DNA of 64,000 bases from NCBI RefSeq assembly GCF_018595675.2, contig NZ_CP092333.1, positions 892,001-956,000 of the forward strand. The letters run 5' to 3'. Under the pieces are notes generated by a model. That model was not told where the DNA came from, did no database searches, and saw nothing but the letters and a program-made list of their open reading frames with translations. The position numbers were made by a program, and so were the translations under genes. Below are positions 17,994 to 25,711 of this stretch, in pieces. How positions within the stretch are numbered: the stretch's first letter is position 1; every line of letters begins with the position of its first letter. Origin of the DNA: Flavihumibacter fluvii (GTDB taxonomy: Bacteria > Bacteroidota > Bacteroidia > Chitinophagales > Chitinophagaceae).

Positions 17994-19634
17994 CTAGCTT
18001 TTTCTTTTTTTTGCCGCGATTTGGCCTTTTTTTGCAAATAAACTTCCCGGATTTTTTTGTAAGTCTGCTTCGAATATTTTCAGTGCTTTATTATAGTCAC
18101 CGGATTTAAGATAGGCATTCCCAAGCCAATACCTGGCAGGAAGTAACCAATCTTTCGGTTCGTTGTAGATCATGGCATCCTCCAGTTCGACAGCCTTTGA
18201 ATATGCGGCAATCGACTTCTGTTGATCACCACTTGCTCCAGCAATTGCACCTTCTAAAATTGCCTGGGCAACCAATCCGCCTGATAGTGGGGCATTCATT
18301 GCACCAATTGGAAGGCTAAGGGAAGAATCAGCGAGTAAAGCTTGCATTTTTTGTAAATGCGTCTGGCTTTGCTGGATATTTCCTTTTTGCACATAGGCAA
18401 GCCCTTTGCAAAAGGCCTGTAAAATTTTTCCATATACAAGGTTATCTGGAATTTCAGGCTGGTCCAGGATTTCATCCCAATGCCCAAAAGCTGCCATAAT
18501 AAACTCCGGACTCAGGTAAATATACTGGACATAATAGCCCATTCCGGGAATGGTTAACCAATCGGCTGGAATGCTGTTGCGACAAGACTCGGCCAATTTT
18601 AATGCATTCGGATAATCTTCAACATTAATGGCACAGGCCGCCTGCATGTGCCGGTTATGTATTTCGTATAAATCTACTTTGTCTGATACAGCAGGGAAAA
18701 GTGTCTTATATAAATCGTACCCTTTTATTGCATCAGTGTTAACCTGAATGCCTTTTTCGAATTTCCCGGTTCTTACATAAATATGAGATGGCATATGAAC
18801 CATGTGGGAAAGGGAAGGTGCAAGGCTACCCAACCTGTCCGCACTTTGCATTGCCTTTGCAGGATCATCAGAAGCTTCAACTGTATGGATATAATAGTGA
18901 TTGGCACCTGGATGGAGTGGCGATTTTTTGAGTACGGTTTCCAGAACCTGAACTATTTCCGGGGTCCATTCTTTAGGACTGCCGTTATGGTACCAGAAAT
19001 CCCAGGGGTGAAGCAGCATCAAAGCGTCAGCAAAAAGGCTGCCGATATCTGCATCCTGTTCATTTTCCTTGAATACCAGCCGCATGGCTGCTGCATACTG
19101 TTCATTAAGTTTAATTTGATTGGTTGCACTATCCTTGCTATACCGGAGCTGCATCGCTTTTATCAGCGATTGTTCTTTTTGCGTTGCTGAAGACAGGTGC
19201 TGAACGGCAAGATCCGCTGCTTTGCTGGCATCAACTGATGCGGAATATCCAATATCATTGATATTGGGTCCCAGTGCCAGCGCTTCCCCCCAATATAACA
19301 TGGCACAGCCAGGATCAAATTGCTGTGCTTTCCTGAAAGAGGGTACTGCTTCAATAATATGGAAGCCATAATACAGGTTGATCCCCTGATTGAAATAAAA
19401 CTGCGCACTATCATTTGATGTGGAGATTTTCCAGGACCATTTCCCGGCACCAGGAAGAGGTACCATTTCATTAGCCAAACTGGCAATATTTATTAAGTTC
19501 CAGTTTGGTGTGCAGCCAATATTAGTTTGTACTATTTTTTCCCTTATAGCCTTTAGAGCATTCTCATCAACATCATTTCTAGGGTGTGAAATAGCTAATA
19601 AGACAAGGCAGAACCAAGCCAGCAGCAGTTTCAT
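17994..19634 (-). CDS. Exported tetratricopeptide-repeat protein
   Basis: A 546-residue protein with a short signal peptide (residues 1-17) and TPR-like helices through most of its length. Recognisable repeats include ALYWGEALALGP-type helices near residue 105 and a C-terminal pair ending in YNKALKIFEADLQKNP. A conserved central block reads HPGANHYYIHTVEAS and HMVHMPSHIYVRTG; these His-rich motifs mark a widespread bacterial family of unknown function that could bind metal. The C-terminus is very basic (KKRKS). The partner protein is unknown. Confidence 0.75.
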   Translation of the reverse strand: MKLLLAWFCLVLLAISHPRNDVDENALKAIREKIVQTNIGCTPNWNLINIASLANEMVPLPGAGKWSWKISTSNDSAQFYFNQGINLYYGFHIIEAVPSFRKAQQFDPGCAMLYWGEALALGPNINDIGYSASVDASKAADLAVQHLSSATQKEQSLIKAMQLRYSKDSATNQIKLNEQYAAAMRLVFKENEQDADIGSLFADALMLLHPWDFWYHNGSPKEWTPEIVQVLETVLKKSPLHPGANHYYIHTVEASDDPAKAMQSADRLGSLAPSLSHMVHMPSHIYVRTGKFEKGIQVNTDAIKGYDLYKTLFPAVSDKVDLYEIHNRHMQAACAINVEDYPNALKLAESCRNSIPADWLTIPGMGYYVQYIYLSPEFIMAAFGHWDEILDQPEIPDNLVYGKILQAFCKGLAYVQKGNIQQSQTHLQKMQALLADSSLSLPIGAMNAPLSGGLVAQAILEGAIAGASGDQQKSIAAYSKAVELEDAMIYNEPKDWLLPARYWLGNAYLKSGDYNKALKIFEADLQKNPGSLFAKKGQIAAKKRKS

Positions 19635-19682
19635 GATGGTATATTTCCTTTTAAGTTACGAAGAAATCCGGTGTTCGTTTTC

Positions 19683-20201
19683 TTAACCCTCCTGTTTTTT
19701 CCAGCTTTTACGCTCCTGGGCGAGGTACCTGTCAAGAAGCATCAATCCGAGAACAGAATTAATGATCATGAAGGCATTAATATAGTTATTACTGAAGGCT
19801 TTAGAAAAATTGATCTTGGTAAAATCAATCGGCAGAGCGGAGGTTCCCGAACCAACAGTCCAATCAATCTGGCCGATGGCATAAATCAGGAAACCTGCAA
19901 TCAGGGTAAGGAAAAAACCGGCGATGCCATAAATGATCTTCTTATTGATATAGGACTTCGCTGATGGCGCGATCTGGTACCTGGCAATTTCTTCCATAAC
20001 ATTGCGGGTAAAGCGCATGGAAGGGGAATCCAGGTCGATATTTTCAGACAGGGAGGCATTGAAATGTATCAATTCCTCATATTTCCTGCGCCATTCCTGG
20101 TTGGTGGCAATCAATTCGGCTATTACACTGCGTTCATCAGCACTACCTAAACCGTCAATGTACTCCCAAAGCTGGAAGTCAATATTATGTGGCGTTTGCA
20201 T
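19683..20201 (-). CDS. Probable anti-sigma factor (membrane protein)
   Basis: A 172-residue protein starting at ATG 20201, with AAGGA six bases upstream; a TTG at 20222 that overlaps the sigma gene is less likely. The N-terminal part (residues 5-75) is short, helical and resembles a zinc-less anti-sigma domain (LWEYIDGLGSADERS). Two membrane helices follow, near residues 92-112 and 137-157. Position directly after an ECF sigma gene is the main evidence for the role: it would hold the sigma factor at the membrane. No zinc-binding HxxxCxxC motif is present. Confidence 0.7.
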   Translation of the reverse strand: MQTPHNIDFQLWEYIDGLGSADERSVIAELIATNQEWRRKYEELIHFNASLSENIDLDSPSMRFTRNVMEEIARYQIAPSAKSYINKKIIYGIAGFFLTLIAGFLIYAIGQIDWTVGSGTSALPIDFTKINFSKAFSNNYINAFMIINSVLGLMLLDRYLAQERKSWKKQEG

Positions 20202-20218
20202 ATATTCCTTATTTAAGG

Positions 20219-20806
20219 TCAATAATGTGCCAGGTCTTTAACTTCCTGGGCAAAATATTTCTCCATTTTTTCTTTTAACCGTTGTCGGGCGCGGTGCAGC
20301 CGCACCTTTACCGTATTTGTTTCCTGGCCCAATACCTGGGCGATTTCTTCAAGGCTCTGTTCCCCATTGTAAAAAAGGGTAATGACCTGTGCGTCATCAG
20401 GGGATAGTAGTTGAATCGCCTTGTTTACCATGGCAATTTTGGACTTCTGTTCCACCTGGTTGGCCCGCATTCCCCCATCTATATTATCTGCATGGGCAAA
20501 TACCTTGTCATTATCCAGCGACTGGATGTCCAGCTTGTTTTTCCTCAGGAAAGTTATGCTGGTGGTGGTCGCGATGGTATACAGCCAGGTACTGAATTTA
20601 CTATCCCCCCTGAAATCGGCCAGGCTACGGTAAGCTTTTACAAATACATCCTGTGCCACCTCTTCAGCGTCCTCCCTGGATGGCAGGTAGCGCAAAATGA
20701 TGGTAAAAATATAGTTCTGATACTTGCTAACTAACTGGGCATAAGCCTGTTGGTCGCCTTTTCGGACTAGTTGTATTATATCGTTATCTGTAAGCCCTGT
20801 TTGCAT
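20219..20806 (-). CDS. ECF-type RNA polymerase sigma factor
   Basis: A 195-residue sigma-70 family protein with region 2 (FTIILRYLPSREDAEEVAQD, then FSTWLYTIATT) and region 4 (LEEIAQVLGQETNTVKVRLH). A linker of about 35 residues separates them. It directs RNA polymerase to a small regulon, presumably under control of the membrane protein encoded immediately downstream. Its target promoters are not evident in the window. Confidence 0.92.
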   Translation of the reverse strand: MQTGLTDNDIIQLVRKGDQQAYAQLVSKYQNYIFTIILRYLPSREDAEEVAQDVFVKAYRSLADFRGDSKFSTWLYTIATTTSITFLRKNKLDIQSLDNDKVFAHADNIDGGMRANQVEQKSKIAMVNKAIQLLSPDDAQVITLFYNGEQSLEEIAQVLGQETNTVKVRLHRARQRLKEKMEKYFAQEVKDLAHY

Positions 20807-21040
20807 GGCTGGTTATATGACGCGATTTCAACGCTCCCGGTTACAAACAATTATTTTACCTGTTTGTGAATTTAAGGCTTTTTAGGGTGGACTGGTGTAA
20901 CCTGTACGGGCAAGGGGTTGTCTTAGGTGGTAGATTCCTTTACCGGAAAAAAGTTTTTCAGAAGGCTGTAACCTGGATCCGGAAGTGGTCGTCTGATTGA
21001 ACAGAACAAACAATATACAGAACAATAAAAACTTGATTTT

Positions 21041-21397
21041 ATGAACGCTACGGAAATGTTAACTGCAATTTCAATCCCTTTAGGTTTTTTTGCCATGGTA
21101 TTTGGATTGGTATACCTGAAGAGCCGTGAAAACATGGCTATGATTGAAAGAGGCATGAACCCCAAAGAGTTTGCTAACCGGCCAGCCCCTTATCGCAACC
21201 TTAAAAATGGGTTGCTCCTGCTGGGTGCAGGAATTGGACTCGCCCTGGCCTATTTTATCACCCAGTATGTTTTGCATGATGAAGAAAATCCGGCTCTTTG
21301 GTTTGCTTTCATCGGTATCGGCGGGGGCCTGGGACTGATCAGCTCCTATAGGATTGAAAAAAGAGAATTGCTGGATAAAACACAACAAGATATTTAA
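21041..21397 (+). CDS. Small membrane protein (DUF6249-like)
   Basis: A 118-residue protein with three membrane segments, about residues 7-24, 53-71 and 84-100. The segment after the first helix, SRENMAMIERGMNP, is typical of the DUF6249 family found next to ECF sigma genes in Bacteroidota. Function is unknown. It is divergent from the sigma factor gene across a 234-base spacer and converges on the S41 protease gene. Confidence 0.75.
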   Translation: MNATEMLTAISIPLGFFAMVFGLVYLKSRENMAMIERGMNPKEFANRPAPYRNLKNGLLLLGAGIGLALAYFITQYVLHDEENPALWFAFIGIGGGLGLISSYRIEKRELLDKTQQDI

Positions 21398-21424
21398 GCC
21401 CCAAACCTTATCCTGGCCTACAAC

Positions 21425-21457
21425 AATAAGGGCGATCTGCAACAGATCGCCCTTATT
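21425..21457. terminator. Bidirectional terminator hairpin
   Basis: A perfect 15-bp stem (21425-21439 with 21443-21457) closed by a CAA loop lies between the convergent ends of the small membrane protein and the S41 protease. The A/T-rich ends of the stem give a U-run in both directions. Confidence 0.85.
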
Positions 21458-21474
21458 TATGCCAAAAACTTGAT

Positions 21475-23070
21475 TTAAGGTTGCAATATTTTAAGGGATT
21501 TTTTCACCATCTCATCACTGGGATTCAACACCTGGTAATAACCCTCGTTCCGCCAGCGGAAACGGGCGAGCAATCCTTTCATCCGACGGGTTACGTAATT
21601 TTTATCATTTTCTGGTAGACCTGCCAGGGAAATACTATCCCGGGATGCAAATTCAACAAATTTTTTCCAGTCCTGTTCAGACCAATTAAACCCCTTCTCA
21701 AAGGCACCGGCATTATCAAAGCTATTTATTTGGGTGGAGTGTGAGACATAGTAGAGGTAGGTGAAATTGCTGATGGTATTGTTCTGGTAAAGTGCGCCCA
21801 GGGCATTTAATCCGGTGGAGGTATCAGCTGCAATAAAATAATCCGGCATAATGCCGCCCCCGCCATATACAGTTTTTCCGGCATTGGTTTTAAATGCTGT
21901 ACCATTTGCGACTTTATTGCTATCGGCATTCACTAACTCACCATGCCGGTACCTTTTCAAGATATCATTATCATAATCATCAATTCCTTTATCATAAGGT
22001 TTTTGGATACTCCGGCCACTTGGCGTGTAATATCGGGCAATGGTAAGACGGAGTGCAGAACCATCGCTTAAATTGTATTGTTCCTGCACCAACCCCTTTC
22101 CAAAACTACGCCGGCCGACGATTTCAGCGCGATCCCAATCCTGGAGTGCGCCGGCCAAAACTTCGCTGGCAGAGGCGGATTGTTCATCCATCAGCAGCAC
22201 CAGTTTCCCTTTCTCAAATAAACCCTTGCGTTTGGCATGGTATTCAAGTTTGGGGGTATTGTTCCCTTCAGTAAATACAATTAATTTATCACCATCAAGG
22301 AATTCATCCGCTATATCAATGGCTTCCCCTAATATCCCCCCGCCGTTTCCACGAAGGTCAAGGATCAGAGCAAGCATACCCTGCCCCTGTAATTTTTCAA
22401 GACTGCCCATGAATTCTTCATAGGTATTCTCTGAAAATTTATTCAGTTTGATATATCCTGTACCTGGTGCTATAAGGTAACCGGCTTCAAGGGATGGTAT
22501 CGGGATGATACCCCGTTTTATGGTTGCTACCACGGAATGGCCATTTCTTAAAAGGGAAGTTGTGACAGTTGAACCACCCGGTCCCCGTAAAAGTTTGCGG
22601 ATCTTATCTGAAGTGATATTTCCAGTAACCACGGTATCGCCCACTTTTAAAAATTTATCACCCACCTGTAAACCTGCTTTTTCACTGGGGCCACCCGGTA
22701 AAACGCTTAACACATTCACCGTATCCTGGAATATCTGGAATTCCACACCAATTCCCTGGAAGTTTCCCTGCAAACCTTCGTTAACCTCTGCGAGGTGGGA
22801 GGCCGGAATAAAATTCGAGTGGGGGTCCAGTTTGGTCAGCATATCCTGGATAGCAGCATTTCCGAGTGTATCACTATCTACTTTATCTACATATTTCAGC
22901 ATCACCAGGTCAAGCACTTCCTGGATAGGCGCCCGCTTTTGCGTGAATTTAAACATACTGGTGGCAGTTTGCGTGTTATTGCGCAACTTATAGCCAATTA
23001 CCATCCCCATGATCATCATCACAGAAAATAGCATGGGCAACCAAACCTTAAGTGTATTCTTCCCTTTCAT
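21475..23070 (-). CDS. S41-family C-terminal processing peptidase (CtpA-like)
   Basis: A 531-residue protein anchored by an N-terminal helix (about residues 10-27). A PDZ domain (about 95-180) precedes the S41 protease domain. The Ser-Lys dyad is visible in DEQSASASEV (Ser near residue 300) and RRSFGKGLVQ (Lys about 25 residues later). Such proteases trim or degrade periplasmic proteins by their C-termini. The last 130 residues are family-specific and carry no known domain. Confidence 0.92.
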   Translation of the reverse strand: MKGKNTLKVWLPMLFSVMMIMGMVIGYKLRNNTQTATSMFKFTQKRAPIQEVLDLVMLKYVDKVDSDTLGNAAIQDMLTKLDPHSNFIPASHLAEVNEGLQGNFQGIGVEFQIFQDTVNVLSVLPGGPSEKAGLQVGDKFLKVGDTVVTGNITSDKIRKLLRGPGGSTVTTSLLRNGHSVVATIKRGIIPIPSLEAGYLIAPGTGYIKLNKFSENTYEEFMGSLEKLQGQGMLALILDLRGNGGGILGEAIDIADEFLDGDKLIVFTEGNNTPKLEYHAKRKGLFEKGKLVLLMDEQSASASEVLAGALQDWDRAEIVGRRSFGKGLVQEQYNLSDGSALRLTIARYYTPSGRSIQKPYDKGIDDYDNDILKRYRHGELVNADSNKVANGTAFKTNAGKTVYGGGGIMPDYFIAADTSTGLNALGALYQNNTISNFTYLYYVSHSTQINSFDNAGAFEKGFNWSEQDWKKFVEFASRDSISLAGLPENDKNYVTRRMKGLLARFRWRNEGYYQVLNPSDEMVKKSLKILQP

Positions 23071-23183
23071 ATGTACTCTTGGACCTGCAAATTACGGATT
23101 TGGCAGCATGGCTCCGAATAGCATATTATTACAGTTGGAATGATAACATAGTTTTATTTTCGTTTTACCATTAATGTAACAGT

Positions 23184-24026
23184 ATGGCCATCCTTATAGC
23201 AGATAGCGGTTCAACAAAATGCGAATGGTGCGTGGTAGATAAAGGCAAAATCAAAAAGACCATATTTACCCTGGGCATCAGTCCGTATTTTCTGAACCAG
23301 GAACAAATCGAGGAACTGGTTAGGCGCGACCTCTATAGTCAGATCAATCGCTTTAGTATTGATGCCATTTTTTATTATGGCACTGGTTGTAAGAGCATAG
23401 AAAACCAGCGATTGATAAAAAAAGCCATAAAAAGGGTATTCCCGGATGCGGAAATAAAAGTGGAAATTGACTTAATGGGGGCGGCCAGGGCAGTTTGTGG
23501 CAACCAGAAAGGCATCGCCTGCATCCTGGGAACCGGTAGTAATTCCTGTTATTTCAATGGAAAAAAAATAGTGAAGAATAGTCCGGGCTTAGGGTACGTC
23601 CTCGGCGATGAAGGCAGTGGCGCCTACCTGGGTAAAAAAGTAATCCAATATTATTTGTACCAGACCTTTGATGAGGAACTGAAGTATCGTTTTGAACAGA
23701 AATTCAAAATGAATGAAGTGGAGATTCTGGATAGGGTGTACAAGCATCCGCTGCCTAATCGCTTCCTGGCTGGGTTCGCCTTGTTCCTGGCTGAAAACAG
23801 GGGGCATTTCATGGTAGAAAATATTATCGAAGATGGGTTGAATGATTTCTTTTTTACACATGTTTGCAAATACAATGAAAGCTGGAAATTACCCATTCAT
23901 TTTGTTGGCGGTGTTGCTTTTGGTTTCCGGGATGTGGTGCTGGATCTTTGTTCAGCATATGAACTGGAAGCGGGTGCTATTTTGCAGCATCCCATGCAAG
24001 GCCTGATTACCTACCATTCATCGTAA
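23184..24026 (+). CDS. BadF/BadG-family amino-sugar kinase (GlcNAc/MurNAc kinase-like)
   Basis: A 280-residue ASKHA-fold kinase. The phosphate motif ADSGSTKCEW at residues 6-15, CILGTGSNSCYF and LGDEGSGAYLGKK identify the BadF/BadG/BcrA group that includes N-acetylglucosamine kinase and clostridial MurK. The murQ gene lies 40 bases downstream. Since MurQ needs MurNAc 6-phosphate, this kinase probably phosphorylates MurNAc, GlcNAc or both during peptidoglycan salvage. The substrate is inferred from this neighbour. Confidence 0.85.
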   Translation: MAILIADSGSTKCEWCVVDKGKIKKTIFTLGISPYFLNQEQIEELVRRDLYSQINRFSIDAIFYYGTGCKSIENQRLIKKAIKRVFPDAEIKVEIDLMGAARAVCGNQKGIACILGTGSNSCYFNGKKIVKNSPGLGYVLGDEGSGAYLGKKVIQYYLYQTFDEELKYRFEQKFKMNEVEILDRVYKHPLPNRFLAGFALFLAENRGHFMVENIIEDGLNDFFFTHVCKYNESWKLPIHFVGGVAFGFRDVVLDLCSAYELEAGAILQHPMQGLITYHSS

Positions 24027-24066
24027 AGGCCTATAGGTTTATACTACACTTAATGTTTATTATTGT

Positions 24067-24891
24067 ATGGCTGACTTTGTAAGAGTAACCGAACAGGAAA
24101 GTTTGTATCATGCCCTCGACAAAATGACGGTAGCTGAATTATTGTTTAACATGAACAAGGAAGACCTCCAGGTACCAATTGCCGTTAGTAAAGTGATCCC
24201 GCAGATTGAACAACTGGTGAATGCGCTGGTGGATAAGATCCTTGCCGGTGGCCGCCTGTTTTACCTGGGCGCCGGTACAAGCGGGCGTTTGGGGATTTTG
24301 GATGCCAGTGAAATTCCACCCACTTATGGATTACCCCAGGGGATTGTAATCGGGTTAATTGCCGGCGGGGATGAAGCGATCAGAAAGCCGGTTGAAAAAG
24401 CAGAGGACAATGCTGAACAGGGTTGGGAGGACCTGAAAATCCATTCCGTTTCAGATAAGGATTTTGTGATCGGTATTGCAGCAAGCGGTACCACACCTTA
24501 TGTAATTGGCGCATTGCAACAGTGCCGCAGTAGGGGGATTAGCACTGGTTCCATTTCCTGTAACCCTGGTTCACCCATTAGTGCGGCTGCTGACTTTCCT
24601 GTGGAAGTAGTGGTGGGCCCCGAGTTTGTTACCGGAAGTACCCGCCTCAAAAGTGGGACAGCCCAAAAATTAGTGCTCAATATGATCTCTACAAGTACCA
24701 TGATCCGTATCGGCAGGGTGGAAGACAATAAAATGGTGAATATGCAACTCAGCAATGAGAAACTGGTGGACCGTGGAACCAGGATGGTCATGGAGGAACT
24801 CAATATTTCCGACTATGAAACGGCCAATCAGCTCTTACTTCAGTATGGAAGTGTAAAGAAAGCAGTGGATGCAAAAAAAAAGCCACACTGA
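24067..24891 (+). CDS. murQ: N-acetylmuramic acid 6-phosphate etherase MurQ
   Basis: A 274-residue SIS-domain lyase that cleaves the lactyl ether of MurNAc 6-phosphate to GlcNAc 6-phosphate and D-lactate in the cytoplasm. The motif YLGAGTSGRLGILDASE and the C-terminal MIRIGRVEDNKMVN, with NEKLVDRG, are diagnostic. It is slightly shorter than the E. coli protein (298 residues), as is usual in Bacteroidota. The kinase gene upstream would supply its substrate. Confidence 0.95.
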   Translation: MADFVRVTEQESLYHALDKMTVAELLFNMNKEDLQVPIAVSKVIPQIEQLVNALVDKILAGGRLFYLGAGTSGRLGILDASEIPPTYGLPQGIVIGLIAGGDEAIRKPVEKAEDNAEQGWEDLKIHSVSDKDFVIGIAASGTTPYVIGALQQCRSRGISTGSISCNPGSPISAAADFPVEVVVGPEFVTGSTRLKSGTAQKLVLNMISTSTMIRIGRVEDNKMVNMQLSNEKLVDRGTRMVMEELNISDYETANQLLLQYGSVKKAVDAKKKPH

Positions 24892-24926
24892 TGGTTCAAT
24901 AATTCGGAAGGTTGTAAATTGCTGCT

Positions 24927-25490
24927 GTGCATGACATTGAACCATTTTACAACTGGAGACACATTTATGTGAGTGAGGAAGATGAACGGTCGCCTTTCTA
25001 CGGCCGCATATACTCTGAATTCGAGTACTCCCAAACTATTTATAATTATTACATTCATCCGCAGTGGGATGAGTTTGGTTCCAGGACCCTTTACCTTAAA
25101 GTGATGATGGCAGATTATGAGGAAGGTTATGCCATCATTGAATTGCTGGGCGAATGGAATGATGCCATTGAGAATGACATTATGCAGTTGAAGCGTGAAG
25201 TAGTTGATAAATTCCAGGGGAATGGAATATATAAATTCATCTTTATCAGTGAGAATGTGCTGAATTTCCATAGTGGTGACCGCGATTATTATGAAGAATG
25301 GTATGAAGAAATGGCCGATGAGAATGGATGGGCAGTCTTGCTGAATATGCCGGTACAGACCCAGCATGATTTCAGAAAAGCAAAGCTGAACCGCTTTGTT
25401 GAATTGGTTGAATTAAGTAACTGGCGTACGTTTAAGCCCTATCACCTTTTCAGGAAAATTGATGAAGAACAACTTAAACGCCTGTCCTGA
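24927..25490 (+). CDS. Conserved hypothetical protein
   Basis: A 187-residue acidic, Tyr/Trp-rich soluble protein with no signal peptide or membrane helix; the family is not one I can name. It begins at a GTG at 24927, 35 bases after murQ; the reading frame before it contains no ATG, and the next in-frame ATG would remove about 60 conserved-looking residues. Blocks such as YNYYIHPQWDEFGS and FIFISENVLNF suggest an alpha/beta fold. Position suggests co-transcription with murQ, but it could equally be an independent housekeeping gene. Confidence 0.65.
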   Translation: MHDIEPFYNWRHIYVSEEDERSPFYGRIYSEFEYSQTIYNYYIHPQWDEFGSRTLYLKVMMADYEEGYAIIELLGEWNDAIENDIMQLKREVVDKFQGNGIYKFIFISENVLNFHSGDRDYYEEWYEEMADENGWAVLLNMPVQTQHDFRKAKLNRFVELVELSNWRTFKPYHLFRKIDEEQLKRLS

Positions 25491-25559
25491 TTGATAAAAA
25501 CTAACAATTGTAAGGAAAAAAACTTTTTTTCGTATGGTTTCATTCGTTAATTTTACTAA

Positions 25560-25655
25560 ATGATTAAAGCAAATGCTTTTAGCCGGTTTTATTTTTACTT
25601 CTACTTTTTTACAAGCAGGAGGCCGGCGATGCTTTGTGTTGGATCAACGAAATAA
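25560..25655 (+). CDS. Phe/Tyr-rich leader peptide of the aromatic operon
   Basis: An ATG-to-TAA open frame of 31 codons, too short for usual gene calling. Residues 7-17 read FSRFYFYFYFF, giving six Phe and three Tyr codons in eleven; the rest is unremarkable (TSRRPAMLCVGSTK follows). It lies 57 bases before pheA and is followed by a terminator hairpin. The arrangement matches the leader peptides of enterobacterial pheA and trp operons, in which ribosome stalling at scarce charged tRNA relieves termination. The mix of Phe and Tyr codons fits an operon that makes both. I see no close match to the Bacteroidota promoter upstream. That the peptide is translated is an inference. Confidence 0.8.
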   Translation: MIKANAFSRFYFYFYFFTSRRPAMLCVGSTK

Positions 25656-25704
25656 GATCACTAACAACTAACATAAAGAGTCCCGGCAGAAAGCCGGGAC
25701 TCTT
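25565..25704 (+). promoter_or_regulatory. Ribosome-dependent transcription attenuator upstream of pheA
   Basis: Hand pairing gives mutually exclusive helices. Region 1:2 pairs 25565-25571 with 25630-25636 and 25582-25588 with 25621-25627, enclosing the Phe/Tyr codons. Region 2:3, the antiterminator, pairs 25632-25642 with 25668-25678 over 11 continuous pairs (two G-U), plus three more outside one mismatch (25628-25630 with 25680-25682). Region 3:4 is the terminator at 25676-25704. A ribosome stalled on the Phe/Tyr codons would break 1:2 and allow 2:3. A ribosome at the stop codon (25653-25655) would cover the loop of 2:3 and allow termination. Energies were not calculated. Confidence 0.75.
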
Positions 25705-25711
25705 GCATTTT
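25676..25711 (+). terminator. Attenuator terminator hairpin before pheA
   Basis: A perfect 12-bp stem, AAGAGTCCCGGC (25676-25687) with GCCGGGACTCTT (25693-25704), over an AGAAA loop, then GCATTTT. The pheA start codon is at 25712, so the hairpin could also block ribosome entry if transcription reads through. Confidence 0.85.

Noticed and set aside
20201-20222. TTG start of the anti-sigma gene overlapping the sigma stop
   Set aside because: ATG at 20201 has an AAGGA six bases upstream and the extra residues are not needed for the domain. The overlap start remains possible.
25634-25711. N-terminal extension of PheA from a TTG at 25634
   Set aside because: It would make PheA start inside the leader region and translate the perfect terminator hairpin; the ATG at 25712 begins exactly at the conserved dehydratase sequence.
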